Below are positions 13,520 through 26,125 of a stretch of 64,000 bases of DNA, one piece after another. Location: NCBI GenBank assembly GCA_964035015.1, contig OZ036008.1:9266504-9330503 (forward strand), written 5' to 3'. The notes beneath the pieces are model-generated. The model searched no databases and was not told the DNA's origin. It saw only the letters and a list, made by a program, of their open reading frames with translations. A program made the translations under genes and the position numbers. Position 1 is the first letter of the stretch. The number at the start of each line of letters is the position of its first letter. The stretch comes from Corallium rubrum (taxonomy: Eukaryota > Cnidaria > Anthozoa > Scleralcyonacea > Coralliidae).

Positions 13520-15502
13520 TTAGTATAAATACACATTTTCGTACTTTCAGAAACAACATTTTCTTTAAAATTGTTAATTTCCTCGTCTGTCGCATTGACA
13601 ACTTGACTGGCGGCCATCTTGAATAAACGCTGTAGGTGATTATCGAGAATTAATCCGAAGTAGCTCGACCAATCAGCGCGCGTGATATTCTATAATCACC
13701 GGTGTATTTATACTAATGAGATTTATTTGTAGTTAATGGCACTAAGAAAGTTCAGACGCTAATGCTAATTGCTCTAGTTCATTCTGGTAATTATTGTGTT
13801 TAAATTTTGGAGCCTAAAAAATATTTCCAAGACATTAATATTATATCATATAATATAATAACCTCTATAATACTACAAATACTACACTGTAAATTGTGAA
13901 GTGTAAAAAACTAAAGGCTATAAAACAAAACAAACTCCGAAAAGTAACATCTTGTAAAAACTCAAGATTTGAGGAAATAAACAAGACGAGTCAGTAATCG
14001 AGGTAATATTTCGAGTCTATTACAGAATCATTGTCAAACCTAACTATTTCACAAGCAAGCTGTCGGCGTCGCCTTATATATCTGCCTACACATGCATGTC
14101 ATGATGATGACATCATCAATTGTAAAGTGTTGTGTAAGGCAGTGTTTAATTGGATATAGAGCAAAGTGAAAAACCAAGAATATATATAAAGTAAACTACC
14201 ATGAATAGTTTTTCATCAGGGCTCTGCTCGAAACGACAGTATTTCGTTGTAAAATGTGCTGTTGTGTGTCATAGCATAATAGGGTTTTACTTTTACATAA
14301 TTTATATAATACGAAGGTTTGTTAGTCAACAGGTTTTGGTTGGTGTGAATGCAGACAGTCACAGAACGTCTTAAACCGTTGCGAAGAATACTTTTTTACA
14401 TTATTTATGGGCGTTGCAACTATTTATAAGCAGTGTTAATGATGGGCAATAATTAAGAGATATATATTAACACTATAGCTTCAAACTTTGCGAAACGAAA
14501 ATTTATACTGGAATAAGTAACCATATCAGCCTCATTGCTCCGGGAAATATGCATGCGAGTATGCATGCATGAGGAAACTGTTGAGCACCTTGGAAAAACC
14601 CTTTGTAGACTCAAACTGGAAACACTGTAAGGGCATATGCAGTGAAAAATATATTCGGGAGAGACTCTCTTATTTAAAGTAACTTTTGAAGTTATAAACC
14701 TAAAACAAATGTCAATATCTCAAGAACCAAGTGAGATAAGGACGAACTGTAAACGCCCATCTTTATAAATTCAATGCATAAGCACTTTAAGAGCTTAGCA
14801 GTTTATTTGTTTTAAGTGTGATGAGCTGACAGGTATACTATGCTGATGTTTATAGTGTAATGTTTCCCTATATGACGCATGTATTGCTGTAACCTGCTCT
14901 TATAACATTGTCTTCATTGTATTTTAAATCGTCTTTACTAATTTAATCGAATTAACTAAAGATAATTATCAATCACTGGCAATCACCAAATGACTTCGGC
15001 TGACAAACTGCCAACCATATTAGCGAACACCATTATCACGAGATTTGACATTGGTCGGAGAATTATTAAACTAATTTACCTTCAATTTACTTTAATTCGC
15101 CGATTTCGCATTAACCTTGGTCGAACTTAATTTTTGACAATCGAAGGAAGGATTAAAATGAGTAAATGAAGCAGGAAGTTATCAACATTAGTTTTATATA
15201 GCTGTTTATCACGAGAAGTTGATCCATCAGAGAGGATGTTTCACTCAGCTTTTTGCAGACATGTTTAAGAAAATTATTTTGGCATTTACAACACACACGT
15301 GAATGTTTACATAAGGTGGCATAGTGCCCTAGAATAACTTTAGAACTAATCCTGATTTCTGGGAGGTCTACACAATATAACGTACTGTACCAGTAACGTA
15401 ACTGTTCAATCGGTCATTAGATAAAATGGCGGCAAATGTACGCCAACAAATGTACACCAACATGCGCACCAATCTCTGCAGTTCGAGGCTGTATCGTCCG
15501 TC

Positions 15503-15828
<326 letters not shown>

Positions 15829-16229
15829 GTCTATCTATCCGTCCATCGGTCGGTTCTCTGGCGGTCTATCTGTCTATCCGTTTGTCCGTCGGTCCGTCTG
15901 TTGGTCCTCTGTGAGTCGGTTCTGGTTAATCAGTTCTCTCTTTAATATTGGTACATGATGGTTATATGCTAAATTCTTTTAGGAATTGGTTTGTAAATAC
16001 AAGGTTGGATGACATTTCACGTCAAAATCGACACTATTTTAAATTAACTATTTTCTACATATATTCAGTTATCAATTTAATATGGAATGAGTGTATCGAC
16101 GACGTACGTGACTTTTAAGGCCATTTCAATAGCCAATCGAAGGCAGAGTTCTTTCAGTTTGCTTTATATTTGCTTCTTGTTGTCAAAACGTTAGTGATTC
16201 ATGAAAAAATGAACGAAAAATAATTTTCA

Positions 16230-16515
16230 CTAAGAAATTCAAGTCTTTTTCAAGGACTTTCAAGGCCATGTATTAAGAAATTCAAGGACCAATGGGCTGA
16301 AAAGAAGGTTTTAGAAAGCAGTAAAAAGTCACGAAAAACTTTTAAATTTGCCACTTTAATGAGGAGGCGAACTCGCACACATGCTGACCAAATTTCAGAA
16401 AATGTCACAAAAATTAATTTTTTTTTCAAGCACTTCTTTATAAATTCAAGGACTTTTAAGGCCTTGAATTTTTGTTTTCAAATTCGAAGAATTTCAAGTT
16501 TTGTACGAACCCTGA
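16230..16515. repeat. ttcaaggact-type dispersed repeat (unit A)
   Basis: The words aaattcaag, tcaaggact and aaggcc recur several times between 16230 and 16515 in the 3' flank of the AACS copy. The same segment lies at 33850-34110. This looks like a degraded dispersed repeat and has no recognisable coding potential. Confidence 0.5.
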
Positions 16516-17599
16516 ACCGAGTGGTGCATATAACTTGCCTCGCAACGTCATTAATGTGAGACAAGTAGCATGAACCATTGTACCGTGTAACAGACCGTTT
16601 AAAAATTTTCACCATCACAACCTTCGGGTACATATATAAAGCCAAAAAAATAACTTTGCCTTAGATTGACCTTTTAATCTTCTCTTCACCAATCTTGAAG
16701 TTCCTTGACATTACAGTAAAGATCCAGTGACTCTGGATTACGATATGCTACTCTGTGATGCACTTTCTCTCCAGCAAGAATTTTCTTCACAGCAACTTCG
16801 ACTTTTTTACCATTTGTTGTGTACGGAATGTCTTGTGTTTCCAAGATTTTGGCGGGAACATGACGTGGCGATAACTGAGAACGAATTTCCTTGTTTAAGC
16901 TGTTGATTAATTTGTCGGTCAGTCTAGAGAGAAATTAGAATTATGTAATTGTTAATATGGAACACTAGGTTTGTTTGAATGTTACTTAATATACATAATA
17001 TATGCATATTGTTCAATCTACAGACACGTCTAAAACGTAAGGAGAATTTCGAAGTGTATCGTACCTGTAGCCACTAATCATCTTTACAAATAAAACAACT
17101 TTCTCTTTATTGGATTTGTTCGTGTAACCCACACAAAGACTGTCTTCGACCTCCTTCACACGATCAACTACAGCAAAATAAAATGGATTTTTAATTTTTT
17201 ACCGCCTGCATGGTTCTACTGCTTAGCCTTGGGGTAGTAAAGATAATGAGCTGGAATATTTTCCTCAAACCTACCAACATTGTAAATTTCAGCACTTCCA
17301 AAACGAACGCCATTTGGATTTAATGTGCCGTCACTATAAATATAAGAGAACAATACTTCAAAATAATGGTATTAATTTTAGAGTTGGTCATTATATTAGT
17401 TTCATCATGACTTGATTCGGTACAGACAGCAAAAACTGACCTTCGTCCAAGCATAAATATACCACCAGTTTTGGAATTGATCATACAGAAATCTCCATGA
17501 CACCACACATCTGAAAATAGAAAGAATAATTAGTTTCATGAGCCGGAGGTGTGGTGCGGTATGGTCAGGGCCGGAGCTAGGGTGGGGGTGTGGGGTGTG

Positions 17600-18158
17600 T
17601 GATACCTGGGTATGGTATGGTATAGTGTGGTATCGTATAGTGTGGTATGGCATGGTATGGTGTAATGTAGTATGGTACGCTATAGTTTGGTTTGGTTTGG
17701 TATGGTATGGTATGGTATGGTATGGTGTGGTGTGGTGTGGTGTGGTCTAGTGTGGCATGATATGGTATGGCATGGTATATGGTATGGTATATGGTATGGT
17801 GTGGTATAGTATGGTATGGTGTATAGTATGGTGTGGTGTAGTGTGGCATTATAGTATGGTGTGGTATATGGTATGGTATGGTATATGGTATGGTATGGTA
17901 TATGGTATGGTATGGTGTATGGTATGGTGTATGGTATGGTATGGTGTATGGTATGGTGTATGGTATGGTGTATGGTATGGTGTATGGTATGGTATGGTGT
18001 ATGGTATGGTGTATGGTATGGTGTATGGTATGGTGTATGGTATGGTGTATGGTATGGTGTATGGTATGGTGTATGGTATGGTGTATGGTATGGTGTATGG
18101 TATGGTGTATGGTATGGTGTATGGTATGGTGTATGGTATGGTGTATGGTATGGTGTAG
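17600..18158. repeat. TATGG/TATGGTG satellite array in AACS intron 14 (unit A)
   Basis: Arrays of tatgg and gtatggtgtatg units fill the intron between exons 15 and 14 of the pseudogene copy. Units are homogenised to an 11-bp form (tatggtatggtg-type) in the right half. Long open frames of HHTIHHTI type are artefacts. The plus strand carries the G-rich sense. Confidence 0.95.
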
Positions 18159-19092
18159 TACGGGAAACTCACCTTTATACTTAGCAAAATAAGCGTTTTG
18201 GTATTTTACATTATCTTCATCGTTCCAGAAGTAGATTGGCATGGACGGAAAAGGTTTTGTGCAAACAAGTTCACCCCGTTTATCGTGTGATGGTTGTCCT
18301 TAAAGAAAATAATTCAGCAGCTTGCATTAGATCAAACACGAAAAAGATTGTTCCATCTCTGATACTCAACACTAGACAAGTGTTTTAATCAACTTTGATA
18401 TGTTTTGAATTCGGGTAAAGTTACCATCTATATCCCAGCTCTCAATAGCCATGCCAAGGTTTCTTGATTGAATTTCTGCTCTGTAGACCGGGTTGTTGGA
18501 TTTTGACCCATAAAACACGAGATAATATCCGTGCCTCCTAAAATGAATGTGAAAAAGACAGTGCAAAAATTGCTAATGCGACATACAATAGTAGAAAGTA
18601 TAGCTGAAGTATAGGTCTAAGTCACTGGTCCAAGTAGGCCTAATTAGTTAGTACTTAGTAGTACATTGTGGATATTTGTAACCTGATATAGATCCAAGTA
18701 TTAGATCTTTCTTGATATTACAGTAAACATAATCATAAGAGGCAGGCATCAATGGTGCCCCAGTTGATAATATCGTGTGAAGAGAGTCGAGCTTGTGAGA
18801 ATTCTCTAAAGAAAACAAACGTACATATAGTTGTCTTATCTGTATGCCATAGTATAAATAACTATAAGATTAATTATCTAGAAAGATAGTAACCATTCTA
18901 TATTTGGACTTACTCGGGATGATATTATTGTTTTCTAAAGTCTCCAGGTATTTTGGACTGGCTCCTAAAATCGATATTCTGTTGAACAAAGAAAACGACG
19001 GTTTAAAAAAAACAAAAGTCCAGTTTTTTTTTGCGAAAACTTCACTCCTTCGTTGCTCAGCTTATACGGAAATCTCAGATCGTGCTAAGAAT

Positions 19093-19285
19093 TGATTAGA
19101 ACCAATTAGAAGTAATTAGAACCAATTAGAAGTAACTAGAACCAATTAGAAGCTATTGTAAGCAATTAGAAACAATTCGGAACAATTATGAGCAATTAGA
19201 AACAATTATAAGCAATTAGAAACAATTATAAGCAATTAGAAACAATTACAAACCATTATAAGCAATTAGAAGCAATTTCAAAACC
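19093..19285. repeat. caattagaa minisatellite, AACS intron 10 (unit A)
   Basis: About 15-20 degenerate copies of a 10-11 bp unit (aacaattaga / agcaattaga / accaattaga). The unit B counterpart is at about 36880-37070, with different copy number. Confidence 0.85.
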
Positions 19286-19678
19286 ATTCTTGAACTCACC
19301 GATGTTTATCAACAAGATCAAATAAGATGTTTGGAGTTGGAATAGTTGGGGAACCATCATAAAGGACAACAGTTGAACCAACTGCAAGGGATGTTACTAA
19401 CCAATTCCACATCATCCAACCAGTCTAGAATATTAAGCTATATATCAATGTTAAATCTATATTGCATTGCAGTTACTATCACTCAGAGACACTATGCAAT
19501 CTCTCTTTCTTTTTTGCAACTTGTCTCGCGAAAGGTTTTAACTTTAAAAGCATATATTTTTTGGATGTTTGCGCAAATTGTTACGAGACAAGTTAGAAGC
19601 GTGCATGTGCAGGTTTCAAGAGGGGTGTTGAAATGCGTCAGAAATCCCACAAAAAAATGACTTGGCTGTATCAACAAT

Positions 19679-22143
19679 ACAATACAATATTTTAATTAGT
19701 CTCCCAAACTGGGCTTTTCAGACCTAATTTACAATAAAAATTTGAAGTAAATGTAAATATTACAAATGTATAAAAACTAGGTAAAACTGGCTACTATATG
19801 AGTTTATTTATAGTTCAAACGCGCACATATTAACAATTAATTGCTAATGCTTCTCAGACTTCCAATCCTCAATGAGGAGCTTTTTTAGCGCGTGCTTGAA
19901 AGGCTTCACAGCATTAATCTCTGTAATGTTATTAGGAAGAGAGTTCCAAATGTGGACAGCTCTATAATGGAAGGCTTGTTGTGCTAGCGAAGTTCTGCAC
20001 TTCGGTAAATGTAATTTGTCACAGTTTCGGGTGTTTCGACTGTGCACCTCAGATCTTAACTTAAAAATAGATGACAAGTAATCAGGTGCTAAGCCATTCA
20101 TGCATTTAAACGTTAAGACGGCATCTCTTAAATATAAAAGTTTAGCTATTGGCAAAAAGTTCAATTCTTTGAGCGTAGGTGTTATATGTTCATACTTTAA
20201 CTTGCCAGAAAGTATACGAGCTGCAAAGTTTTGTACAAGTTGCAATTTCCCTACGTTGTGCTTGCTTGTACCTGACCATACAGATGAGCAGTAAAAAAGT
20301 TTAGAAAAAACTAAACAGTTTATAACCATTAAAAGGGTAGATTGGTCTAAAAGATGACGAATCCTGTTAATCATACATAGTTTACTCATCAGGTCAGACA
20401 CTAGGGTACAAATATGTTCATTAAAAGAAAGGTGCCTGTCGAGCACAATACCCAAATCTTTAACTGAGGTCACAATGGTGAGTTCTTTCCCCATAAACAT
20501 AATAGGTGGTATAGATGTTCGCTTTAACATTTGTGAAGATCCAAAGACACACAGCTTAGTTTTGCCAGGATTGACAAGTAGTTGATTCGCACAGCACCAT
20601 GAGGCAACACTTGTTAGATCGCTCTTTAGGTCTGCCATAGCACTGTCTTTGGCGTTTTTGAGAAAAGAAACATACAGCTTCGAGTCGTCTACGTATGACT
20701 CAATATTACTGTGAGAGCAGACCGCTGGTAAATCATTAATATATAGATTGAACAAAAGTGGACCAAGTATTGATCCCTGCGGTACCCCATGCTTTAGAAC
20801 AAGTGGCTTCGATAATGAATTGTTTATACGTGTACATTGCTCTCTGCCCGTCAAATAACTGGTAAACCACTTTAAGGCATCCTCTGAAACTCCCAGGCCG
20901 CTAAGCTTCTTTAACAGTGTCTCATGGTGTATGCTGTCAAATGCCTTACTAAGATCTAAGAACAGCACGGCAGTGACTTTGCGCTCATCTATAGCTCTGT
21001 ATAAATGGTTTGTAAATAACACTCCTAGGGTTTCAGTCGAATGAAGTTTTTTATTACCACTTTGATGCACCGAGAGTTTTCTTGTGGTGATAAGATATTC
21101 CATAAACTGATCACATGCTATGCGCTCACACACTTTCGACAAGACCGGTAACAAGGAAACAGGTCGGTTGTTATCTGGTATTTCGTGATCACCTTCTTTT
21201 ACATGTGGAATTACTTCAGCCAATTTCCATACTTTAGGAAATTGGCCTTCCATGAGGGAGCTATTGATCAGATCCGTAACAACCGGGAGAATATGGGGTA
21301 GACAGGTTTGGATGACTTTCAAACTAACTTTATCGTGACCAGGAGACTTGTTGGATGGCATGCCCGTGATAGTATTCTTGACCTCAAGAGTAGAGACACG
21401 GCGAAAAGAAAAAGCAGTGGATATGTTTATAATTGGGTCAAAAACTTCCTGGAGAACAGGAGGTTCAGGAACACTAGGTAGATCAAATTCTGCTGCCAAT
21501 TGTTTGGATTGCTCCGCAATTTTGTCGCCAACTGATGTAAAGAATTCGTTGAATTCTTTGGCTACTTCAACACCATCACGGGAATAAGCAAGGCAGGGAT
21601 TACCAGATGATGACAAGCAACGGCGAACTGTTTTCCAAACGGATGTTTTATTTTCCTTGTTAGTAATCAATTCACTGCGCACGTAATCCCGCTCCGCTTG
21701 CCTAATTTTAGACTTAACATCTTGGCATAGTATTCTATAAGTCGCCCAGTCACCCGAATTAGAGGTCAGGCGTGCCTGTTTATGTTGGCTGTCTCTTTGC
21801 ATCATCAATTTTCTTATCTCGGGTGTTATAATCGGAGAGTCTTTACTATGCCTGACCTTTATTGTTCGCACTGGAGCATGAATTTCTAACACGTCAAGGA
21901 AAAGCTTATTAAAACAATCCACTTTGTCCTCTGTCTGCTCAAATATGTTTACAGTGTCCCATGGGATTCTAGAAATATCTTCGTCAAAGGATTGCGGGTT
22001 AAAGTTCCTATAGCTTCTAGTGCTAATTTCAGTGGGCTTAGATTTTGTTAGCTTCAAATTCAATACGCAAAAGACAAGAAAATGATCACTAATAGTTATA
22101 TCAAAAACTCCACTTTCTTTCAGTAAAACCGGATTTTCAGTAA
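19679..22143 (-). mobile_element. 5'-truncated non-LTR retrotransposon (LINE)
   Basis: Insertion in intron 9 of the AACS pseudogene, absent from the same site in unit B (near 37618). A short aacaat duplication flanks it (19673-19678 and 22144-22149). The minus-strand 3' end has a short attgt-type tail (19679-19690). The coding frame begins mid-way through the endonuclease domain: upstream of the first methionine it still reads an ISDHFLVFC motif, so the 5' part was lost by incomplete reverse transcription. Same transcriptional orientation as AACS. Confidence 0.93.
19844..22063 (-). CDS. LINE ORF2 fragment, reverse transcriptase
   Basis: An uninterrupted 739-codon frame. The N-terminal third is the spacer that follows an APE-type endonuclease. 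Reverse transcriptase motifs follow: NNRPVSLLPVLSK at about residue 300, LFLDLSKAFDSI at about 370, HGVPQGSILGPLLFNLYIND at about 435 and the catalytic YVDD at about 465. A C-terminal region follows with WNSLPNNI near residue 715, as in CR1/L2/Jockey-group elements. The order fits a non-LTR retrotransposon and not a retrovirus: there is no protease, RNase H, integrase or LTR. The frame is intact, so the insertion is young, but this copy is incomplete at its 5' end and probably cannot move by itself. The exact clade is uncertain. Confidence 0.93.
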   Translation of the reverse strand: MNLKLTKSKPTEISTRSYRNFNPQSFDEDISRIPWDTVNIFEQTEDKVDCFNKLFLDVLEIHAPVRTIKVRHSKDSPIITPEIRKLMMQRDSQHKQARLTSNSGDWATYRILCQDVKSKIRQAERDYVRSELITNKENKTSVWKTVRRCLSSSGNPCLAYSRDGVEVAKEFNEFFTSVGDKIAEQSKQLAAEFDLPSVPEPPVLQEVFDPIINISTAFSFRRVSTLEVKNTITGMPSNKSPGHDKVSLKVIQTCLPHILPVVTDLINSSLMEGQFPKVWKLAEVIPHVKEGDHEIPDNNRPVSLLPVLSKVCERIACDQFMEYLITTRKLSVHQSGNKKLHSTETLGVLFTNHLYRAIDERKVTAVLFLDLSKAFDSIHHETLLKKLSGLGVSEDALKWFTSYLTGREQCTRINNSLSKPLVLKHGVPQGSILGPLLFNLYINDLPAVCSHSNIESYVDDSKLYVSFLKNAKDSAMADLKSDLTSVASWCCANQLLVNPGKTKLCVFGSSQMLKRTSIPPIMFMGKELTIVTSVKDLGIVLDRHLSFNEHICTLVSDLMSKLCMINRIRHLLDQSTLLMVINCLVFSKLFYCSSVWSGTSKHNVGKLQLVQNFAARILSGKLKYEHITPTLKELNFLPIAKLLYLRDAVLTFKCMNGLAPDYLSSIFKLRSEVHSRNTRNCDKLHLPKCRTSLAQQAFHYRAVHIWNSLPNNITEINAVKPFKHALKKLLIEDWKSEKH

Positions 22144-22455
22144 AACAATGCCTTTAGAGATAGCAAAATTCCAAGATTTCAGATAATTAAATACTGATCG
22201 ACGTTTCGTTATAAAGCATTTTGTAAGAGTAACTGATCATCCTATTCGTAAGATCACAGTTAATAGAATAAGAAATTATTATATAACTGTGGTAAGATGT
22301 TAAAGACGGTGATCGTTGCACGGTCTTACTGTTGTATAATACATGATGACGTCATCTCTCGTCGTGTTGCCATGGAGAATATGCTCTTTCAAATGCTGTA
22401 TTAAGGTTCCCTAGGAGAGAACATATAGAAATAGTCACAACTGAATATATTGGGG

Positions 22456-23212
22456 GTATCATGCATCACATCAGTGATATAATGTACCACATAGCATACA
22501 AGAGCATACCATACCATATCATAGTATTAACCATGCACACCATACCATACCTCACTGTACTATACCATACCTCACCATCTATACCATACCATACCTCACC
22601 ATACCATACCTCACCATACCAACCATATTTCACCATAGCATACCATATCTCACCATACCATACCTCACCATACCATACCTCACCATACCATACCTCACCA
22701 TACCATACCTCACCATACCAACCATATTTCACCATAGCATACCATATCTCACCATAGCATACCATATCTCACCATAGCATACCACATCTCACCATACCAT
22801 ACCATATCTCACTGTACCATACCATACCATACCTCACCATACCATACCATACCATATCTTACTGTACCATACCATATCTCACCATACCATACCTCACCAT
22901 ACCAACCATATTTCACCATAGCATACCATATCTCACCATACCATACCATATCTCACCATACTCCATATCTCATCATACTATACCATACCCCACCATACTA
23001 TACCATATCTCATCATACCATACCCCACCATACCATACCATACCATATCTCACGATACCATACCATGTCTCACCATACCATATCTCACCATACCATACCA
23101 TATCCCACCATATCATACCATACCATATCTCACCATACCATACCATATCTCACCATACTATACCATATCTCACCATACTATACTGTGCCTCACCATACTA
23201 TACCACACCATG
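22456..23212. repeat. CCATACCATATCTCA satellite in AACS intron 8 (unit A)
   Basis: Irregular units of ccatacc, ccatatctcac and caaccatatttcaccatag fill the intron between exons 9 and 8. Relative to the intron 14 array the strand is inverted: here the plus strand is C-rich, there it is G-rich. Confidence 0.95.
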
Positions 23213-24828
23213 TATGCAGTACTCATGCCTCTTACCCCAACAGAATGCACCAAGCACTTGGGTTTTCCAGTGGTACCAGATGAATACATAATGAACAGAG
23301 GGTGGTTGAAAGAAACTTGTTCAAATGTTAACTCATCAGAACAAGAAGCAAGCTTTAAAAAATCTTTATACAAGATGCTAAGCCAAACAGAAAAGTTCAG
23401 AAAATTAAATTAATTTATATTAGCTCACACAACTAATAGACAAATATTAGTAGAAACTAAAATGTTCATTTGGATGAAACAATTATTATATGGACAAAAT
23501 GTATATCATTAATTGTCACCTTTGTGGTATTTCTTCCAAGTTAATATCTTCTTCTGAGCCATAGAATGGAAATATAATGACATTTTGAAGATTTGGAAGA
23601 CCTGGGCAAAACAATAGAAAAAGGGACCAATTAATTAGAGAATTACTGAGAAGTACTCTGGCAATTTTTGAGTAGGGGTGTGCCACTGTGACCTCAAAAT
23701 CCTGACCCTATCCCAGACCTAAAGGTGATTTTTCATAACCTATCCCAGCACTGGTGTCACATCAGCACCCTATTGCAAACCAACCAAAGTAGAGTAGTTT
23801 ATATACCCTATCCCAGACCCCAGAGCTTGAAACCATACCTTATAGGGCAGCACATACCTGTATACCTTATATATGCATGAGGGTAACCCCCCTCTCCCAG
23901 AGAATTACCCAGGTACCACTGTTAACTTGTAGGTGATATGTAATTTTTAATATAAATATATATGTATTATATTTCCCAGCCAGCTTAGAATCTATTTTTA
24001 GTATACCTGCAGTAGTACTTCTATCCGCTTAATTATACTGTATTGGGGGTGTAAGTTTTCAAAAAGTGATATATAACATATATATACCTTTCACAACCTC
24101 CTTAAGTTTGAACATGTGGTCATGAACTTTATCATTGTATACCACTGCATTGACAGAAAATATAACTTGAGGATCAATCTGGACAAAGCGATCCAAAACA
24201 CCCTGGCATCAAAACACAAAAAGAAAACAGTCACGTGTTCTATTGGTTTGAAAAATAATTATTAGCACTGCAAATATTTTAAACAAGCTTGGAGTTAAAA
24301 TACAAGTGTTCAAGGTAAATTAATCCTGTTCTTAATATTGGCATGAACCAAATGTTCATGCAGTTAGCCACTTACAAGTGCACCAAAATCTGGTGATGTT
24401 GAGCTCCAGATTGCACCAAGACTTGCAGTTGCCAACATAGCCTCAATGGCTAAACTACAGTTTGGTAAATACCCTACAAAAACAACATTTTTTATCAATT
24501 TAACCCATGTCTACCTAGACAGCTTTTTTAATATTGAAAGACCATTCTTACTCACAAACCTACCGCAAACTCGATCTCCTTTCTTGACTCCAACTCTTTT
24601 TAGTGCAGAAGCAAGCACAGCTACTCTTTCTCGCAGCTCATGAAATGTTACTTTTGTTGCCTGCTGTCCCTCCCCTTAAAAGAAATGTGCATGTGTCCTA
24701 TTTTACAACATTACAAATAATATAATTGATTTTTTATCTCCTTTTAAAGTAGAAATGCACGGTTTGTTCAGCTAACCCACCACTTACTACCACAGTCCTG
24801 TATTATCACTAGTCATTTAACCATCACT

Positions 24829-25243
24829 ACAATTACCATCAACCACCACCACTACCACCTTCACCACCACCACTACCAACACTACCACCACTACTACCAT
24901 CACCACCACTACCACCACTACCACCTTCACCTCTACCACTACCATCACTACTACAACCACCACCACTACTACCATTACTACAACTACAACCACCACCACC
25001 ATCACTATGACACCACGACCAGCATCACCAACACCACTAGCACAACCACCACTAGCACTAGCACAACCACCACTAGCACAACCACCACTGCCACAACCAC
25101 CACTACCACCATCACTATAACCACCACCATCACTATCACCATGACCATCACTACCACCACCTTCACCTCTATTACCACCTCTACAACAACCACCACCACC
25201 TCCACCACCACAACAACCACCACCACCACCACCACTATCCAAA
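24829..25243. repeat. (CCA/ACT)n trinucleotide array, AACS intron 3 (unit A)
   Basis: Dense accacc, accact and atcacc triplets. The G-, S- and V-rich minus-strand open frames are artefacts. The unit B counterpart is at 40283-40669. Confidence 0.95.
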
Positions 25244-25295
25244 TATGTAATGTAATGAATCAATCAAATACCTGTTGCGATAATAGCAATTCTGT

Positions 25296-25311
25296 GTATT
25301 CAATCCAACCC
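25296..25311. other. Duplication junction with 16-bp filler
   Basis: Unit A ends in AACS exon 3 (…caattctgt) and unit B begins with tagattgaataca. Between them lies gtattcaatccaaccc, which is in neither flank in direct orientation. Its first ten bases (gtattcaatc) are the exact reverse complement of gattgaatac, the sequence just inside the unit start at 25314-25323 and 8614-8623. Confidence 0.85.
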
Positions 25312-26125
25312 TAGATTGAATACACCGTTTACAGTTTATTTCCTGACACGATTCATATTGCATCAGTTTTGTAGTTACATGTCTGTTGTTTTATATCTAA
25401 AGGGGGGAGCCGCGGCTCCCCCAGCTCCCCCCGGCTACGTCCCTGTACTATACTGTTGACAAAAGATTATAACTAGAGCGAGCGGATAGTTTTATTTAAT
25501 TCACAATCAAGGTTTGGCGCAAACACAGGAGTGTTGGTTGGCGGCATCACTGTGTTGGTACGTGGGCATATTGTAATGTGATTTGATGTAATGGCTGTTT
25601 TCCTGCCAAGAAATGGTCATTAAAAACGTCGGATGTACTTTCTCGTCTTTTCGGTAAAACAAACACATTGAATCTGGTTGCCATTAATATAAACAACCTG
25701 CCATTTCCCGGTTTTTTCTGCCATTTGTGGTACGCATGTGATTTTCTTAGTAGGAAATAGATACTACGCAAAATATGTATTCATCAAGATTATCGCGCTT
25801 GGTTAAGTCAGCCGTTACGACGTCGGCGCCTCGTCATTTCCATTTGTAGTAAGCTTGCATGTTTGATCACTTGCCGCACGGCACATTTTGCGCAAACGTA
25901 AGAAACCTGACGTGCTTAATAACACACACTTATCTTTCAAAAAAATGTTGAGCGATAATATTTTCTGTCAAGTGTTAAATGCTTAATACTCTCCGTTTGA
26001 ACCTCCCCTATATTATAAGCCTATACTAAGTATTAGCTAAAAACCAACGCCTTTCTGGCCCTTTCAGTCCAAACACAAAACCTAACACACACTATCTCAT
26101 CATATGTTCTAAGGATTTTGGGTGA

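Larger units (their letters stand above)
16686..25295 (-). pseudogene. AACS: Truncated acetoacetyl-CoA synthetase copy
   Basis: Fifteen complete exons and a fragment of a sixteenth match the intact gene in unit B. By intact-gene numbering they are: exon 3 fragment 25295-25272; 4, 24674-24564; 5, 24473-24376; 6, 24202-24088; 7, 23601-23520; 8, 23377-23236; 9, 22410-22330; 10, 19424-19300; 11, 18978-18914; 12, 18805-18683; 13, 18537-18425; 14, 18298-18173; 15, 17510-17441; 16, 17333-17275; 17, 17167-17065; 18, 16923-16686. Exons 1, 2 and the first 91 bases of 3 are missing because the duplication breakpoint cuts exon 3. Exon 13 is 113 bases against 114 in the intact gene (one A lost near 18491), which shifts the frame downstream. 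A LINE sits in intron 9. Splice sites are otherwise preserved, so decay is recent. No promoter is inherited. Confidence 0.93.

Noticed and set aside
17577..18242. Open frames of HHTIHHTI / YGMVYGMV type, here and at 35247-36020, 22461-22765 and 37898-38612
   Set aside because: Translations of the CATACC/TATGG satellite inside AACS introns. Only the extreme ends overlap real AACS exon sequence in the same frame.
19844..22063. A retroviral or LTR-retrotransposon origin for the reverse transcriptase
   Set aside because: There are no LTRs, protease, RNase H or integrase. An APE-type endonuclease end precedes the reverse transcriptase, and the 3' tail and variable 5' truncation are LINE traits.
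22456..23212. CRISPR-like array
   Set aside because: The repeats are simple satellites without unique spacers, in a eukaryotic intron.
24817..25263. Gly- and Val-rich minus-strand open frames, also at 40275-40697
   Set aside because: Read-through of the CCA/ACT trinucleotide array in AACS intron 3; no start context or splice support.
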